A DNA stretch of 64,000 nucleotides from Cohnella mopanensis (GTDB lineage Bacteria; Bacillota; Bacilli; Paenibacillales; Paenibacillaceae): contig NZ_JAKRWM010000021.1 in the NCBI RefSeq assembly GCF_022352055.1, forward strand, positions 62,001 to 126,000, in the 5' to 3' direction. The stretch's first letter is position 1, and every line of letters begins with the position of its first letter. This document shows positions 8,633 through 16,920 of the stretch, piece by piece. The notes beneath the pieces are model-generated. The model was not told the DNA's origin and ran no database searches. It saw nothing but the letters and a program-made list of their open reading frames with translations. Both the position numbers and the translations under genes were made by a program.

Positions 8633-10399
8633 ATGCTGTATCAAGTTGGGAATAGAGAATTTACGGTAAGCGGGGGCGGAGAAGGTTTCCGTTACTTGGT
8701 TGAGCCTGCGGGCGAGTCGGAAGGCATAGCTTATGTCCGCTTCGCGATAGAAGCGGACGAGCCTTTGATCCCGGAAGCGATCCGCTTATCTTGGGAATAT
8801 CCTGCGATCGATATATCGGGGTATTGGGATCCGGGAGCGAACCGGGAAAAAGGAATCAGAATCGATTTCAGCGCGCCTTTCTATTCGAAGGCAACTTCGC
8901 TTGCTCCCGTATGCTCGCTATACAACGCGGCCGGACACAATCGGTTGACGGTCGCCTTGTCGGATGCGATGCGGCCGGTCCTTATGCGCGCCGGCATTCG
9001 CGAGGAGTCCGCTCAATTCGAACTGTCGCTGGAGCTGTTCACGGAAGCTTGTCCGCCGATCGACCGATACGAAGCGATCATCCGAATCGACACGAGAGAC
9101 ATCTTCTATGCGGACAGCTTGCGGGAAGTCGGGGACTGGTGGGCGTCCATTCCGGGATATGAGCCAGCCAAGGTTCCGGAAACGGCGCGGCTTCCGATGT
9201 ACTCGACGTGGTACAGCTTTCATCAGCAGCTGGATCCTGAGGAAATCGAGAAGCAATGCCTTCTGGCCAAGCAGCTCGGATGCGAAGCGGTTATCGTGGA
9301 CGATGGCTGGCAAACCGCCAACAACGAACGAGGATACGCTTATTGCGGCGACTGGGAAACGTCGGCAGACCGGATTCCGGACATGAAAGGGTTCGTCGAT
9401 AACGTACATGCGTTGGGGATGAAGTTTATTCTCTGGTATTCCGTTCCTTTCGTCGGCCGGTACTCCAAGGCATGGAGTCGGTTCGAAGGGAAATTCATCA
9501 ATACCTACGATGGTCCGGACACGGCGGTATTCGATCCGCGTTTTCCCGAGGTCCGGGAATATTTGATTGGCATTTACGAGAACGCTTTGCGGGATTGGGA
9601 TATCGACGGCTTTAAGCTCGATTTCGTCGATTCGTTCAATCTATCGGAGGAAATGAGATTCTCGTTAGGAGAGGGCAGAGATTACGATTCCGTGCCCGAG
9701 GCGGTCGATCGCCTGCTCTCCGACGTTATGACGAGACTTAAGGGGATTAAACCCGACGTCATGATCGAGTTTCGTCAAAAATACGTAGGCCCTCTCATGA
9801 GAAAATACGGCAACATGTTCCGGGTCGCGGATTGCCCGAACAACTACAGCCAGAATCGAATCGGTTCGATCGATATTCGCCTGCTCAGCGGCGATACCGC
9901 CGTTCATTCGGACATGATGATGTGGAACTGGAACGATAAACCGGAGAACGTAGCTTTGCAGTTCATTCATTCTCTATTCTCCGTGCCGCAGCTATCGGTT
10001 CTCATTGACCGGCTGCCGGAGGAGCATCGACGGGTCGTCGCATACTGGCTGGCGTTCTGGCGCGAGCAACGGGAATTGCTATTGGATGGCTCGTTGCGCC
10101 CGCTTGCCCCGGATTTCATGTATCCGGTTGTCTATGCCAATGACGAAAGACGGTTTCTCGCCGCCGTATACGGCGAGCAAATCGTTAGAGTGGATAGATC
10201 GGCGTCGGAATGTTACTTATTCATCAACGGGACTTCTCGCGATTCGATAATCGTGGAGCTGGAGAAACGGATCGAGGGCAGAATGACCGTGTTGGATTGT
10301 GCGGGGACGGAGGTTTCGAACCGTCAAGTTCGGCTCGATCCAGGCATTCATCGCTTTAAGGTTCCCCCTTCGGGAATGATTCGGATGAAGCATGAGTAA
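8633..10399 (+). CDS. Alpha-galactosidase-like glycoside hydrolase, GH36/melibiase type
   Basis: 588 residues without a signal peptide, so cytoplasmic. After an N-terminal beta domain, the barrel shows LPMYSTWYSFHQ, AVIVDDGWQT and DGFKLDFVDSF. Asp330 of the KLD motif is the expected nucleophile. Asp400 in RVADCPNN, 70 residues later, is the best candidate for the acid/base, matching the spacing in known GH36 enzymes. Likely role: removal of alpha-galactosyl or a related residue from the imported oligosaccharide. The ATG at 8633 follows AAGGAGG; an in-frame TTG 18 bases upstream would place that ribosome site inside the gene. The 3' end overlaps the MFS gene by 8 bp. Substrate specificity cannot be read from sequence. 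Confidence 0.82.
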   Translation: MLYQVGNREFTVSGGGEGFRYLVEPAGESEGIAYVRFAIEADEPLIPEAIRLSWEYPAIDISGYWDPGANREKGIRIDFSAPFYSKATSLAPVCSLYNAAGHNRLTVALSDAMRPVLMRAGIREESAQFELSLELFTEACPPIDRYEAIIRIDTRDIFYADSLREVGDWWASIPGYEPAKVPETARLPMYSTWYSFHQQLDPEEIEKQCLLAKQLGCEAVIVDDGWQTANNERGYAYCGDWETSADRIPDMKGFVDNVHALGMKFILWYSVPFVGRYSKAWSRFEGKFINTYDGPDTAVFDPRFPEVREYLIGIYENALRDWDIDGFKLDFVDSFNLSEEMRFSLGEGRDYDSVPEAVDRLLSDVMTRLKGIKPDVMIEFRQKYVGPLMRKYGNMFRVADCPNNYSQNRIGSIDIRLLSGDTAVHSDMMMWNWNDKPENVALQFIHSLFSVPQLSVLIDRLPEEHRRVVAYWLAFWREQRELLLDGSLRPLAPDFMYPVVYANDERRFLAAVYGEQIVRVDRSASECYLFINGTSRDSIIVELEKRIEGRMTVLDCAGTEVSNRQVRLDPGIHRFKVPPSGMIRMKHE

Positions 10400-11639
10400 A
10401 GAGAAGAAACTTCTGAAGTGGCAATGGATCGTCTTCGGACTGTGCTGGCTCGGTTACGCAAGCGTCTACTTCGGGAGAGTAAACTTATCCATCGCATTGC
10501 CGGACATTCAACAAGCATTCGATTTCAGTAAATCGCAGATCAGCTTAATCAGCAGCATATTCTTCTGGGTGTATGCCATCGGCAAGCTAATAAACGGAAT
10601 GATCGGCGACAAGGTATCGGGCAGGATGTTCGTCTTTCTTGGCTTGCTCTTAGCGGGCGTGGCCAACATTTTATTCGGTTTTACCGCATCGCTCATGGCC
10701 ATGGTGCTGATTTGGTCCGTTAATGCTTACGTCCAGTCGGGGCTGTGGGGACCGATGTCCAATATGCTTACCCAGTGGTTCAGTTACCAAAGAAAAAGCC
10801 TAATCGCGGTCGCGCTCTCGACTTCAATGGTTGCCGGGTACGTGCTCGGTTGGGGCTTGTCCGGTAAAATTTCGGTTGAATTGGGTTGGAGAGCGGCATT
10901 CTGGACGCCGGGAATATTCATTGCGGTTTTCTCTTTGGCTTGGTTGCTGCTAAGTAAAAACCATCCGAAGGAAATCGGGTTGAAGTCTCCTAATCTCTAT
11001 GCGAATGAAGATAGCAGCTTCCCCGTAGAGAAGCTTAGTCTGAGGCAAGCCATCGTCAAAACGAAGCTATGGTACGTGGCGCTGGCCGCGATCGCCCAGT
11101 CGGTCGTCAAAGAGGGGATCGCCATCTGGGCACCGATCTTCTTAATGGAAACCCAGCATTTGGACCTTAATCAAACGGTAGGTTTCGTCTTGTTCATCCC
11201 GCTGATGAATTTCGTGGGCATTCTGTCCTCGGGATACGTCAATATGTTGTTCAAAAATAACGAGAAGCTGACTACGATTACGATGCTGTTCCTCGGAATG
11301 ATGTTTGCGCTCGGCCTGATGCTGTTCGGCCACGTTAACGTCATCGTAGCGATGCTGTTTCTCGGATTGTGCTCCGCTGCCATGTTCGGCGCCAATACGA
11401 TTATTCTGGGAGTGCTGCCGATGTCGTTCTCCAAGTACGGGGCCGTCTCGTCCGTCTCGGGCTTTCTCGATTTCTGCGGCTATATGGCAACGGGAGCGGC
11501 GCTTGCGACGACGGGATTCTTCATCGACCATTGGGGCTGGAACGGCGTGCTTGTCTTCTGGATGGTCATTAGCGCATTAGGGATCATCTCCCTCTTTATT
11601 AGCCATAGACAAGATTCTCATTTTAACGAAGGGCGATGA
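10392..11639 (+). CDS. MFS transporter, organophosphate/hexuronate-like
   Basis: 415 residues, twelve predicted membrane segments. The first helix region GYASVYFGRVNLSIALPDIQ and the loop GDKVSGR fit the major facilitator superfamily, closest by eye to the GlpT/UhpT/ExuT groups. Overlap with the GH36 gene implies translational coupling. The cargo is unknown; a mono- or disaccharide, a hexuronate, or export of a breakdown product are possible. A second carrier beside an ABC system suggests that the locus handles more than one sugar species. Confidence 0.85.
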   Translation: MSKEKKLLKWQWIVFGLCWLGYASVYFGRVNLSIALPDIQQAFDFSKSQISLISSIFFWVYAIGKLINGMIGDKVSGRMFVFLGLLLAGVANILFGFTASLMAMVLIWSVNAYVQSGLWGPMSNMLTQWFSYQRKSLIAVALSTSMVAGYVLGWGLSGKISVELGWRAAFWTPGIFIAVFSLAWLLLSKNHPKEIGLKSPNLYANEDSSFPVEKLSLRQAIVKTKLWYVALAAIAQSVVKEGIAIWAPIFLMETQHLDLNQTVGFVLFIPLMNFVGILSSGYVNMLFKNNEKLTTITMLFLGMMFALGLMLFGHVNVIVAMLFLGLCSAAMFGANTIILGVLPMSFSKYGAVSSVSGFLDFCGYMATGAALATTGFFIDHWGWNGVLVFWMVISALGIISLFISHRQDSHFNEGR

Positions 11640-11644
11640 GCGAC

Positions 11645-12463
11645 ATGAAAGTCCGATTTCTAGGGACTGCCGCCTTCGAAGGCATTCCTGCGCTATTCTG
11701 CGGTTGCGAACTGTGCAAGAAGGCTAAGCAGCTTGGCGGTAAAAACTTCCGTACGAGGACGTCCGTCTTGCTGGATGATGACGTCAAAATCGATTTTCCC
11801 CCGGACACCTTAACCCATATGTTTCGGGACGGACTTGATCTGGATAAAGTGAAACATATTCTCTTCACCCATTCCCATTCCGATCATCTGTACGCGGAGG
11901 ATATGGTAGCGAGGTTTCCGGGGTATGCGAAGTCGGAGGACCATCCGATTCACGTGTACGGCAACGACATGACTTTGGCGAAAATCAGGCAAACGTTCGA
12001 AGCTAATCAAGGCGAGCGCGGGAAATTCCAGTTGCACCGTGTGCGTGCTTACGAGAGGCTCGAATTGCAGACCGCGATGGCTGTTCCGCTTCTTGCGGCC
12101 CATGACCCGAACGAGACTTGCCTGCTCTATTATATCGAGAAGGATGGCAAATCCCTTCTGTACGGGCACGATACCGGCACGATACCGGAAGAAACTTGGG
12201 CTTGGCTGAAGAACAAGAAGCTCGACTTCGTTATTTTGGAATGTACGATGGGAAATATCGACTACCGAAAAACGCACATGAACGTCGAAGCGGTGCTCGA
12301 AACGCAAGCCAGAATGCAGGAGTACGGAATGCTGAAGCCGGGTAGCCAAATCGTCGTTACCCATTTCTCGCACAATGCGCAGTTGCTGCATTCGGATTTA
12401 GAAGAAATTTTTGCGCCTCATTCTATTACCGTTGCGTATGATGGGATGGTTGTCGAAGTTTGA
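11645..12463 (+). CDS. Metallo-beta-lactamase-fold hydrolase, PhnP-like
   Basis: 272 residues. The metal-binding motif HSHSDH (His76, His78, Asp80, His81) is present. FCGCELCKKA near the N-terminus resembles the cysteine cluster of PhnP/cyclic phosphodiesterases, and YGHDTG and VTHFSHN supply further ligands. Family members cleave cyclic phosphates or related esters. The MFS stop overlaps an ATG at 11636; the ATG at 11645 is favoured because GAAGGG is 11 rather than 2 bases away. It is the last gene of the sugar operon, followed by a strong terminator. Its link to glycan use is unclear. Confidence 0.8.
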   Translation: MKVRFLGTAAFEGIPALFCGCELCKKAKQLGGKNFRTRTSVLLDDDVKIDFPPDTLTHMFRDGLDLDKVKHILFTHSHSDHLYAEDMVARFPGYAKSEDHPIHVYGNDMTLAKIRQTFEANQGERGKFQLHRVRAYERLELQTAMAVPLLAAHDPNETCLLYYIEKDGKSLLYGHDTGTIPEETWAWLKNKKLDFVILECTMGNIDYRKTHMNVEAVLETQARMQEYGMLKPGSQIVVTHFSHNAQLLHSDLEEIFAPHSITVAYDGMVVEV

Positions 12464-12513
12464 GTTTGAGAGTTTTAGGAGTTTTGATCATCGGCAAGTA
12501 TGATCTTGAATAA

Positions 12514-12561
12514 GAAAAGGGCCTGCTCTCGGAAAAATTTTTCCGTAAGCAGGCCTTTTAT
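12514..12561. terminator. Bidirectional intrinsic terminator
   Basis: AAAAGGGCCTGCT pairs with GCAGGCCTTTT, and GGAAAAA with TTTTTCC inside it. T-runs occur on both strands. It separates the convergent PhnP-like gene and the DUF4097 lipoprotein gene. Confidence 0.9.
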
Positions 12562-12573
12562 TTATTTGCTTGA

Positions 12574-13473
12574 CTATTCAACCGTAATCGAGCCAATCGA
12601 AGTCCTCAGCTTCAATAGCGGTCCTCCGCCGTTTCTTTTACTTTCTCCAAGATCGGCTCCCGTCACCTGACCTAGCTCCGTAACCGTCTCCAGATCGCAT
12701 GCTAGGGAATCGGCAAGCTTGGCGATAATGCTTCCGACTTCCGTAGCCGCTTCGAGCCTGCTATCGCTATCCATTCGGTCAATTCCGAGTTGAACGCTGC
12801 CAGTCGAAGACTGGATACGGGATTCCCCGACGATACGTGCCCCCTCGATGAGGATGGAGCCCACATCATTATGTACATCATACTTCCCTTCTAGATTACT
12901 GAGTTGAAGGGAACCGACATTGCTTGTAATCTCGTAGCTTGTGATACCTGCGGGAATCTCAACGACATAATCAATGGACATTTCCGAGTAGCCGTATTTA
13001 TCTTGCGCCCAGTCCCACATATTATGTTTCGGATGATCCTTCGGGTGGGTGACGATTTTCAACTGATCTCCGTCCGCGATAACCTCGGTTTCGGCGTTAT
13101 CCAATATCGCATGAAGATCCTTCTCGGAGGCTCTTTCCTTATTAACCCAGATTGTGGTGCTCACGGTCATTTGATCGTCTGAAGTGGTTTTCACTTCAAT
13201 GTTTCCGACTTCGTTATGGAGCAATACGCTTGTAGCCGATCCGATCTCTTGTTTGAGGGATAATTTATTGTTCAAGCCGTTTTGTTTCGTTTCGTCCATC
13301 CAATCTATCGTCGCATTTTGCACGGTTTTCGAAATCGAGTTGTTGACCTTTTCGACTTGTTTGTTTACGTTCTCTTCGATCTTATCGTCGGACAGCTCGG
13401 CGCAGCCGGCCAGCAGTCCCATTGTGATGACCATTGTCATGATCTGTATAGATTTATAGTTTCTTCTTCTCAT
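12574..13473 (-). CDS. Lipoprotein with DUF4097-type beta-helix
   Basis: 299 residues. A signal peptide with lipobox LLAGC near residue 22 is followed by a charged helix and then repeated beta segments of the type NVGSLQLSNLEGKYDVHNDVG, SSTGSVQLG and TEVGSIIAKL. This is the DUF4097 (putative adhesin) right-handed beta-helix pattern, likely exposed on the outer membrane face. Function unknown. The ATG at 13473 gives a normal signal peptide and lies behind AGAGGAG; an ATG 33 bases upstream lacks one. Monocistronic, ending at the shared terminator. Confidence 0.8.
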   Translation of the reverse strand: MRRRNYKSIQIMTMVITMGLLAGCAELSDDKIEENVNKQVEKVNNSISKTVQNATIDWMDETKQNGLNNKLSLKQEIGSATSVLLHNEVGNIEVKTTSDDQMTVSTTIWVNKERASEKDLHAILDNAETEVIADGDQLKIVTHPKDHPKHNMWDWAQDKYGYSEMSIDYVVEIPAGITSYEITSNVGSLQLSNLEGKYDVHNDVGSILIEGARIVGESRIQSSTGSVQLGIDRMDSDSRLEAATEVGSIIAKLADSLACDLETVTELGQVTGADLGESKRNGGGPLLKLRTSIGSITVE

Positions 13474-13713
13474 CCTAGTGAACGCTCCTCTGAATAATGA
13501 ATGCATACGATCTTATCATGACTTGTTGTTATTATACGATAATGGAAATACGAGGGGATACAGTCAAGGGGCTTATGTTGAACTAGACCTTAGTCGGGGA
13601 ATAGCGGCGATAGGAACAATAGCACATTATTGGGATAGTCCAATCTCTGGACACATGCCTTTCATAGGATACAAAGGCTCGTAAGTTTGATGATGAGAGG
13701 AGGTTCATCTCAC

Positions 13714-13950
13714 ATGGAGGAAATGTATCACTTATGCAATAAACATATGAATCGCCGGGTACGCCTTCATACTCGTTGCGGATGTTATGAAGGGGTTATC
13801 GTTGGCGTAGATAGGGAGAACGTCTATTTACGGACATCGGACGGACTCCGTTTATCGGGCAAAGCTCATACGTCGGCATGGGGGTTTGGTGGCGGTGGAG
13901 AAATTTTAACTTTATCCCTGTTTACGTTACTGGCTTTAGCTTTGATCTGA
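13714..13950 (+). CDS. Small protein with Sm-like N-terminal segment and hydrophobic tail
   Basis: 78 residues. The segment NRRVRLHTRCGCYEGVIVGV-DRENVYLRTSDG looks like the five-strand Sm/LSm-type barrel seen in small Bacillales proteins. The C-terminus, after a glycine-rich stretch, is strongly hydrophobic (LTLSLFTLLALALI) and may anchor it in a membrane. The ATG at 13714 follows GAGAGGAGG; an earlier in-frame TTG would overlap that site. Not recognised further; spore or membrane association is only a guess. Confidence 0.65.
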   Translation: MEEMYHLCNKHMNRRVRLHTRCGCYEGVIVGVDRENVYLRTSDGLRLSGKAHTSAWGFGGGGEILTLSLFTLLALALI

Positions 13951-14026
13951 AGCTATATTCTCTCTTACAGGCTTGATTGTTCGCTATGCGATAGACAAAC
14001 GAATTTAATCTGCTATGATACCTTTA

Positions 14027-14050
14027 AGACCCTCTCGAAGGGTCTATTTT
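14027..14050 (+). terminator. Intrinsic terminator just before a tiny gene
   Basis: AGACCCT and AGGGTCT form a 7-bp stem with a 5-base loop, followed by ATTTTTCT. It ends 6 bases before the AGGAGG of the 24-codon gene, so it either ends upstream transcription or acts as an attenuator. Confidence 0.75.
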
Positions 14051-14071
14051 TCTATGAGGAGGAATTGAACT

Positions 14072-14146
14072 ATGAAAACGTTGTTCAAGCTTATGACAGA
14101 GTATGTATCCGCTGGAAAAGAGGGGGATACTCTGTATGAGCCATAG
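14072..14146 (+). CDS. 24-residue small protein or leader peptide
   Basis: An ATG sits 8 bases behind AGGAGG, the best ribosome site in the vicinity. It opens a 24-codon frame beginning MKTLFKLMTEY and ending GDTLYEP. Its last 11 bases overlap the start of the GreA-like gene in another frame, and that gene's ribosome site (AGAGGGGG) lies inside it. This layout suggests translational coupling or a regulatory leader. No family recognised. Confidence 0.5.
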   Translation: MKTLFKLMTEYVSAGKEGDTLYEP

Positions 14147-14558
14147 TGACAACGCGAAGTTTAATGAAGAGTTGATCGCTCAAGCAACCTATTTCGAACA
14201 AGAGAAGTCTGAACTGCTACGAAAGCTTTACCCGGATGCGGCGAAAGTAGAAGAATTGCAAAAACTTATTAACAGATATATGGATCATATCCAGTTGGTT
14301 CTGGATGGCTCCTTGCAAGGGGAAACGGATTTTCTTGCTTGGATTGGTTCGGTTGTCACCGTCGTTGATGACATAGAAGGCTTCGAAGAAACTTACAAAA
14401 TCGTATTGCCGCAGCATATCGATGCGGATCTTGGGCATATTTCCTTCATGTCTCCGTTGGGAAGCAAGCTTCTTTTAGCCCGTGTAGGCGATCGAATCGA
14501 AGTGGATTCTCCTTCCGGAAGTTATGGCATGCTCTTATCCGACGTGTCTTTCGGCTGA
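14136..14558 (+). CDS. GreA/GreB-family C-terminal domain protein
   Basis: 140 residues. The N-terminal half is helical and charged, with Leu/Lys/Glu periodicity suggesting a coiled coil. The C-terminal half, from about 75, matches the Gre factor FKBP-like domain: SFMSPLGSKLLLARVGDRIEV. Gre proteins bind RNA polymerase. This one is shorter than true GreA (about 157 residues) and lacks a clear acidic DxxE tip, so it is more likely a Gre-like or Rnk-like accessory factor. The ATG at 14136 follows AGAGGGGG by 9 bases. Confidence 0.65.
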   Translation: MSHSDNAKFNEELIAQATYFEQEKSELLRKLYPDAAKVEELQKLINRYMDHIQLVLDGSLQGETDFLAWIGSVVTVVDDIEGFEETYKIVLPQHIDADLGHISFMSPLGSKLLLARVGDRIEVDSPSGSYGMLLSDVSFG

Positions 14559-14675
14559 CGGAATTCTTATCGAATACAACTGTAAGGCTGTCGATGATAT
14601 CGGCAGTCTTATTTGATTAGAATGTAATGGAACTTAATATAGCGCTTATATCAAAGAGATCACGGGGGGATAACA

Positions 14676-15707
14676 ATGTGGAACGGGGATGCATTCCTAG
14701 ATACATTGGTTGTGCAAGCGCGCCTCCAAAGGGAAAATCGCGCTCAATCGGAGCCGACGGAGCAGAAAAAGACTAGGCTTATACGATCGCTTAGGGAGTC
14801 CCTTGGCGAATTCGAGCTTACGGAAGCTGATCGCCCAACTATGCTTGAGAGGGTCGAGTGCGACGGCTTCATTAGAGAACGGGTGGAATTATCTGCGGTC
14901 TCTGGTTTGACATTCGGAGCTTATATCCTTATCCCATCGAAGCCTTCGGGAAAGCTGCCCGGCGTAATTGCCGTTCACGGCCACGGTTATGGCAGCAGGC
15001 AAATATGCGGGATGCGGGAAGACGGAGCAAGCGATAACGGCGATCCGGACGTCTATCAGCATTTCGCGATTCAGCTCGTCAAGAAGGGGTTCGTCGTGAT
15101 CGCGCCGGACGTGATCGGCTTCGGCGAGCGCAGGCTGGAGTCCGATCTTGCGGTAGATCCGAATGCGCCGAACTCTTACCATACTCTGTCTACGCACTTG
15201 CTCATGCTTGGTAAGACGCTGACAGGACTTAGAGTTGCTGAATTGCTCGGTACGCTCGATTATTTCGCGCGACGACCGGAAATCGATTCGGATAAAATCG
15301 GAATTGCGGGATTTTCCGGCGGATCGCTAATCGCATACGTTGCCGCGGTTCTTGATGAACGTATACGAGCGTCTTTGTTAATCGGATTTCCGAATACGTA
15401 TCAGGATAGCCTTATGGCCGTTCGTCATTGCTTGTGCAACTATACGCCGGGGATTCTGATGCAAGCTGAACTCCCCGAGCTGATCGGGTTGATCGCACCG
15501 CGCCCGTTATTCCTGGAGTCGGGCGATGCCGATCCGATTTTTCCGGCTCACGGATTTACTAAGGCCGTTCAAGAGCTGAAGCGGATCTATAGACAAGCGA
15601 ATGCCGAACACTTAATCGGATTCGATTTATTTCATGGGAAGCATGAAATTAGTGGACGATATTCTTTCGATTGGCTCCAATCGGTATTGGCGAAAGGGGA
15701 GCAATAG
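14676..15707 (+). CDS. Alpha/beta hydrolase, dienelactone hydrolase/acetyl-xylan esterase-like
   Basis: 343 residues, no signal peptide. The fold signature is GVIAVHGHGYG (oxyanion region), nucleophile Ser214 in GFSGGS, Asp286 in SGDADPIF and His323 in FHGKHE, a complete triad. The helical N-terminal extension (1-60) is common in the large esterase subfamily of Paenibacillus. Likely an intracellular ester hydrolase, perhaps of acetylated or methylated sugars; substrate unknown. GGGGGG precedes the ATG. It appears to be transcribed alone. Confidence 0.8.
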   Translation: MWNGDAFLDTLVVQARLQRENRAQSEPTEQKKTRLIRSLRESLGEFELTEADRPTMLERVECDGFIRERVELSAVSGLTFGAYILIPSKPSGKLPGVIAVHGHGYGSRQICGMREDGASDNGDPDVYQHFAIQLVKKGFVVIAPDVIGFGERRLESDLAVDPNAPNSYHTLSTHLLMLGKTLTGLRVAELLGTLDYFARRPEIDSDKIGIAGFSGGSLIAYVAAVLDERIRASLLIGFPNTYQDSLMAVRHCLCNYTPGILMQAELPELIGLIAPRPLFLESGDADPIFPAHGFTKAVQELKRIYRQANAEHLIGFDLFHGKHEISGRYSFDWLQSVLAKGEQ

Positions 15708-15796
15708 GCTGATCTTTTTCGACGGCTCCGCGCATAAGCTTGAACCATGGAATCCTAGGACGACCTCGTAGGTAGTGCAAAGGGAGGCATGGGGAT

Positions 15797-16804
15797 ATGA
15801 GTATGCGCAGAAAATGGGGGAATGGATTTTCTTGGGCCTTCATGAGGAACTTATCTTTACCTAAGCGCGCTCCGAGGAAATGGGGTGGGCGATCGGTTTC
15901 TTTGCGCGGCGGAGTTATTCCAAAGCCGAAACCAAGGAAGTGGGGAGGGGGATTTACCTCATCATATGGCGGAACTCCTTCCAGGCCGCAACCTCGCAAA
16001 TGGGGAACGCGAAAATGGTTCTCTACTAGCCGCCGCGGATCCGGTTATACGCCAGCCAAGAAATTCGCTCCGCCCAAGCGACCGCAACGCAGGCTGAAGC
16101 GCAAGCATTTCTGGCTGATCATGGCGCTGTTGATGACATTCATCCTTGTTCAAGGGACGATCTTCCTGGATCGGGAGCTTCGGCAGCCGCTCATGTTTCT
16201 GGCCAAAATCCGCGTTCACCAGCTAGCGACGGAAGCGATCAATACGGCGATCAAGGAAGAAATCGCACAAACGGCCGATTCGGATCAGATGATCCGCTGG
16301 AAGACGAATGTGGAAGGTAAAATTACCGGATTCGAGATCGATTACAAACAGCAAATGGCGATTACGGCGAAAACGATCGATGTCGTGAACCGCGTGCTGA
16401 AGGAGCACGAAGATGTTCCGGAGCGAATTCCGGTGGGGCATGCGTTGAACAGTCCGTTTATTTCCTCGATCGGACCGAGCGTATCTGTCCGATTTCATCC
16501 GGCAAGCGTGCTTAAAGTAGACGTCGAGACGGAATCTAGGGATGCGGGCATTAATATGCTGCTCGTGGAAGTGTACGTTCGCATTCGAACGGAAATTTCC
16601 GTCGTTATCCCTTTCGATAAAGAGCCTGAAACGTTGGAAACGAAAATCCCGCTCTCCTATGCGTTAGTCGTTGGGGACGTCCCAACGTACTATTACGACA
16701 ATAACGGCAATCCCGTAGGCAACGGCGCCGCACAAGCTCCTTCGATCGCGCTCCCTACGCCCAATAATGCGCTCGGAGAGTCGGTCCCGCAAGAGGAACA
16801 CTGA
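15797..16804 (+). CDS. yunB: Sporulation protein YunB, with a repetitive N-terminal extension
   Basis: 335 residues. From about 105 on it matches YunB: one membrane helix (about 104-124), then an extracytoplasmic domain with INTAIKEEIA, IDYKQQMA, VSVRFHPAS and IPLSYALVVGDVPTYY. YunB belongs to the mother-cell sporulation programme and is needed for normal spore formation, by an unknown mechanism. The odd part is residues 1-103, very basic, with RKWG at 5-8, 27-30, 47-50 and 67-70; the last three are exactly 20 residues apart. Known Bacillus YunB is about 250 residues and lacks this. GGGAGG precedes the ATG at 15797. Confidence 0.85.
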   Translation: MSMRRKWGNGFSWAFMRNLSLPKRAPRKWGGRSVSLRGGVIPKPKPRKWGGGFTSSYGGTPSRPQPRKWGTRKWFSTSRRGSGYTPAKKFAPPKRPQRRLKRKHFWLIMALLMTFILVQGTIFLDRELRQPLMFLAKIRVHQLATEAINTAIKEEIAQTADSDQMIRWKTNVEGKITGFEIDYKQQMAITAKTIDVVNRVLKEHEDVPERIPVGHALNSPFISSIGPSVSVRFHPASVLKVDVETESRDAGINMLLVEVYVRIRTEISVVIPFDKEPETLETKIPLSYALVVGDVPTYYYDNNGNPVGNGAAQAPSIALPTPNNALGESVPQEEH

Positions 16805-16842
16805 AGCGGTTAACTAGTCGATAAGGCTGCTGAAGGCATAAC

Positions 16843-16877
16843 AAGACTGCCGGCAATTCGGCGGTCTTATTTGTCTT
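16843..16877 (+). terminator. Intrinsic terminator after yunB
   Basis: AAGACTGCCG pairs with CGGCGGTCTT (one mismatch or G-U) around GCAATT, followed by ATTTGTCTT. Confidence 0.75.
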
Positions 16878-16920
16878 AGTAATAGGTGATCAACGTAATC
16901 CGAACCAGCCCAAACCCGAA

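Noticed and set aside
13478-13684. 68-residue plus-strand frame between the DUF4097 gene and the Sm-like gene
   Set aside because: No ribosome site, no recognisable domain, and it overlaps the upstream region of the divergent lipoprotein gene.
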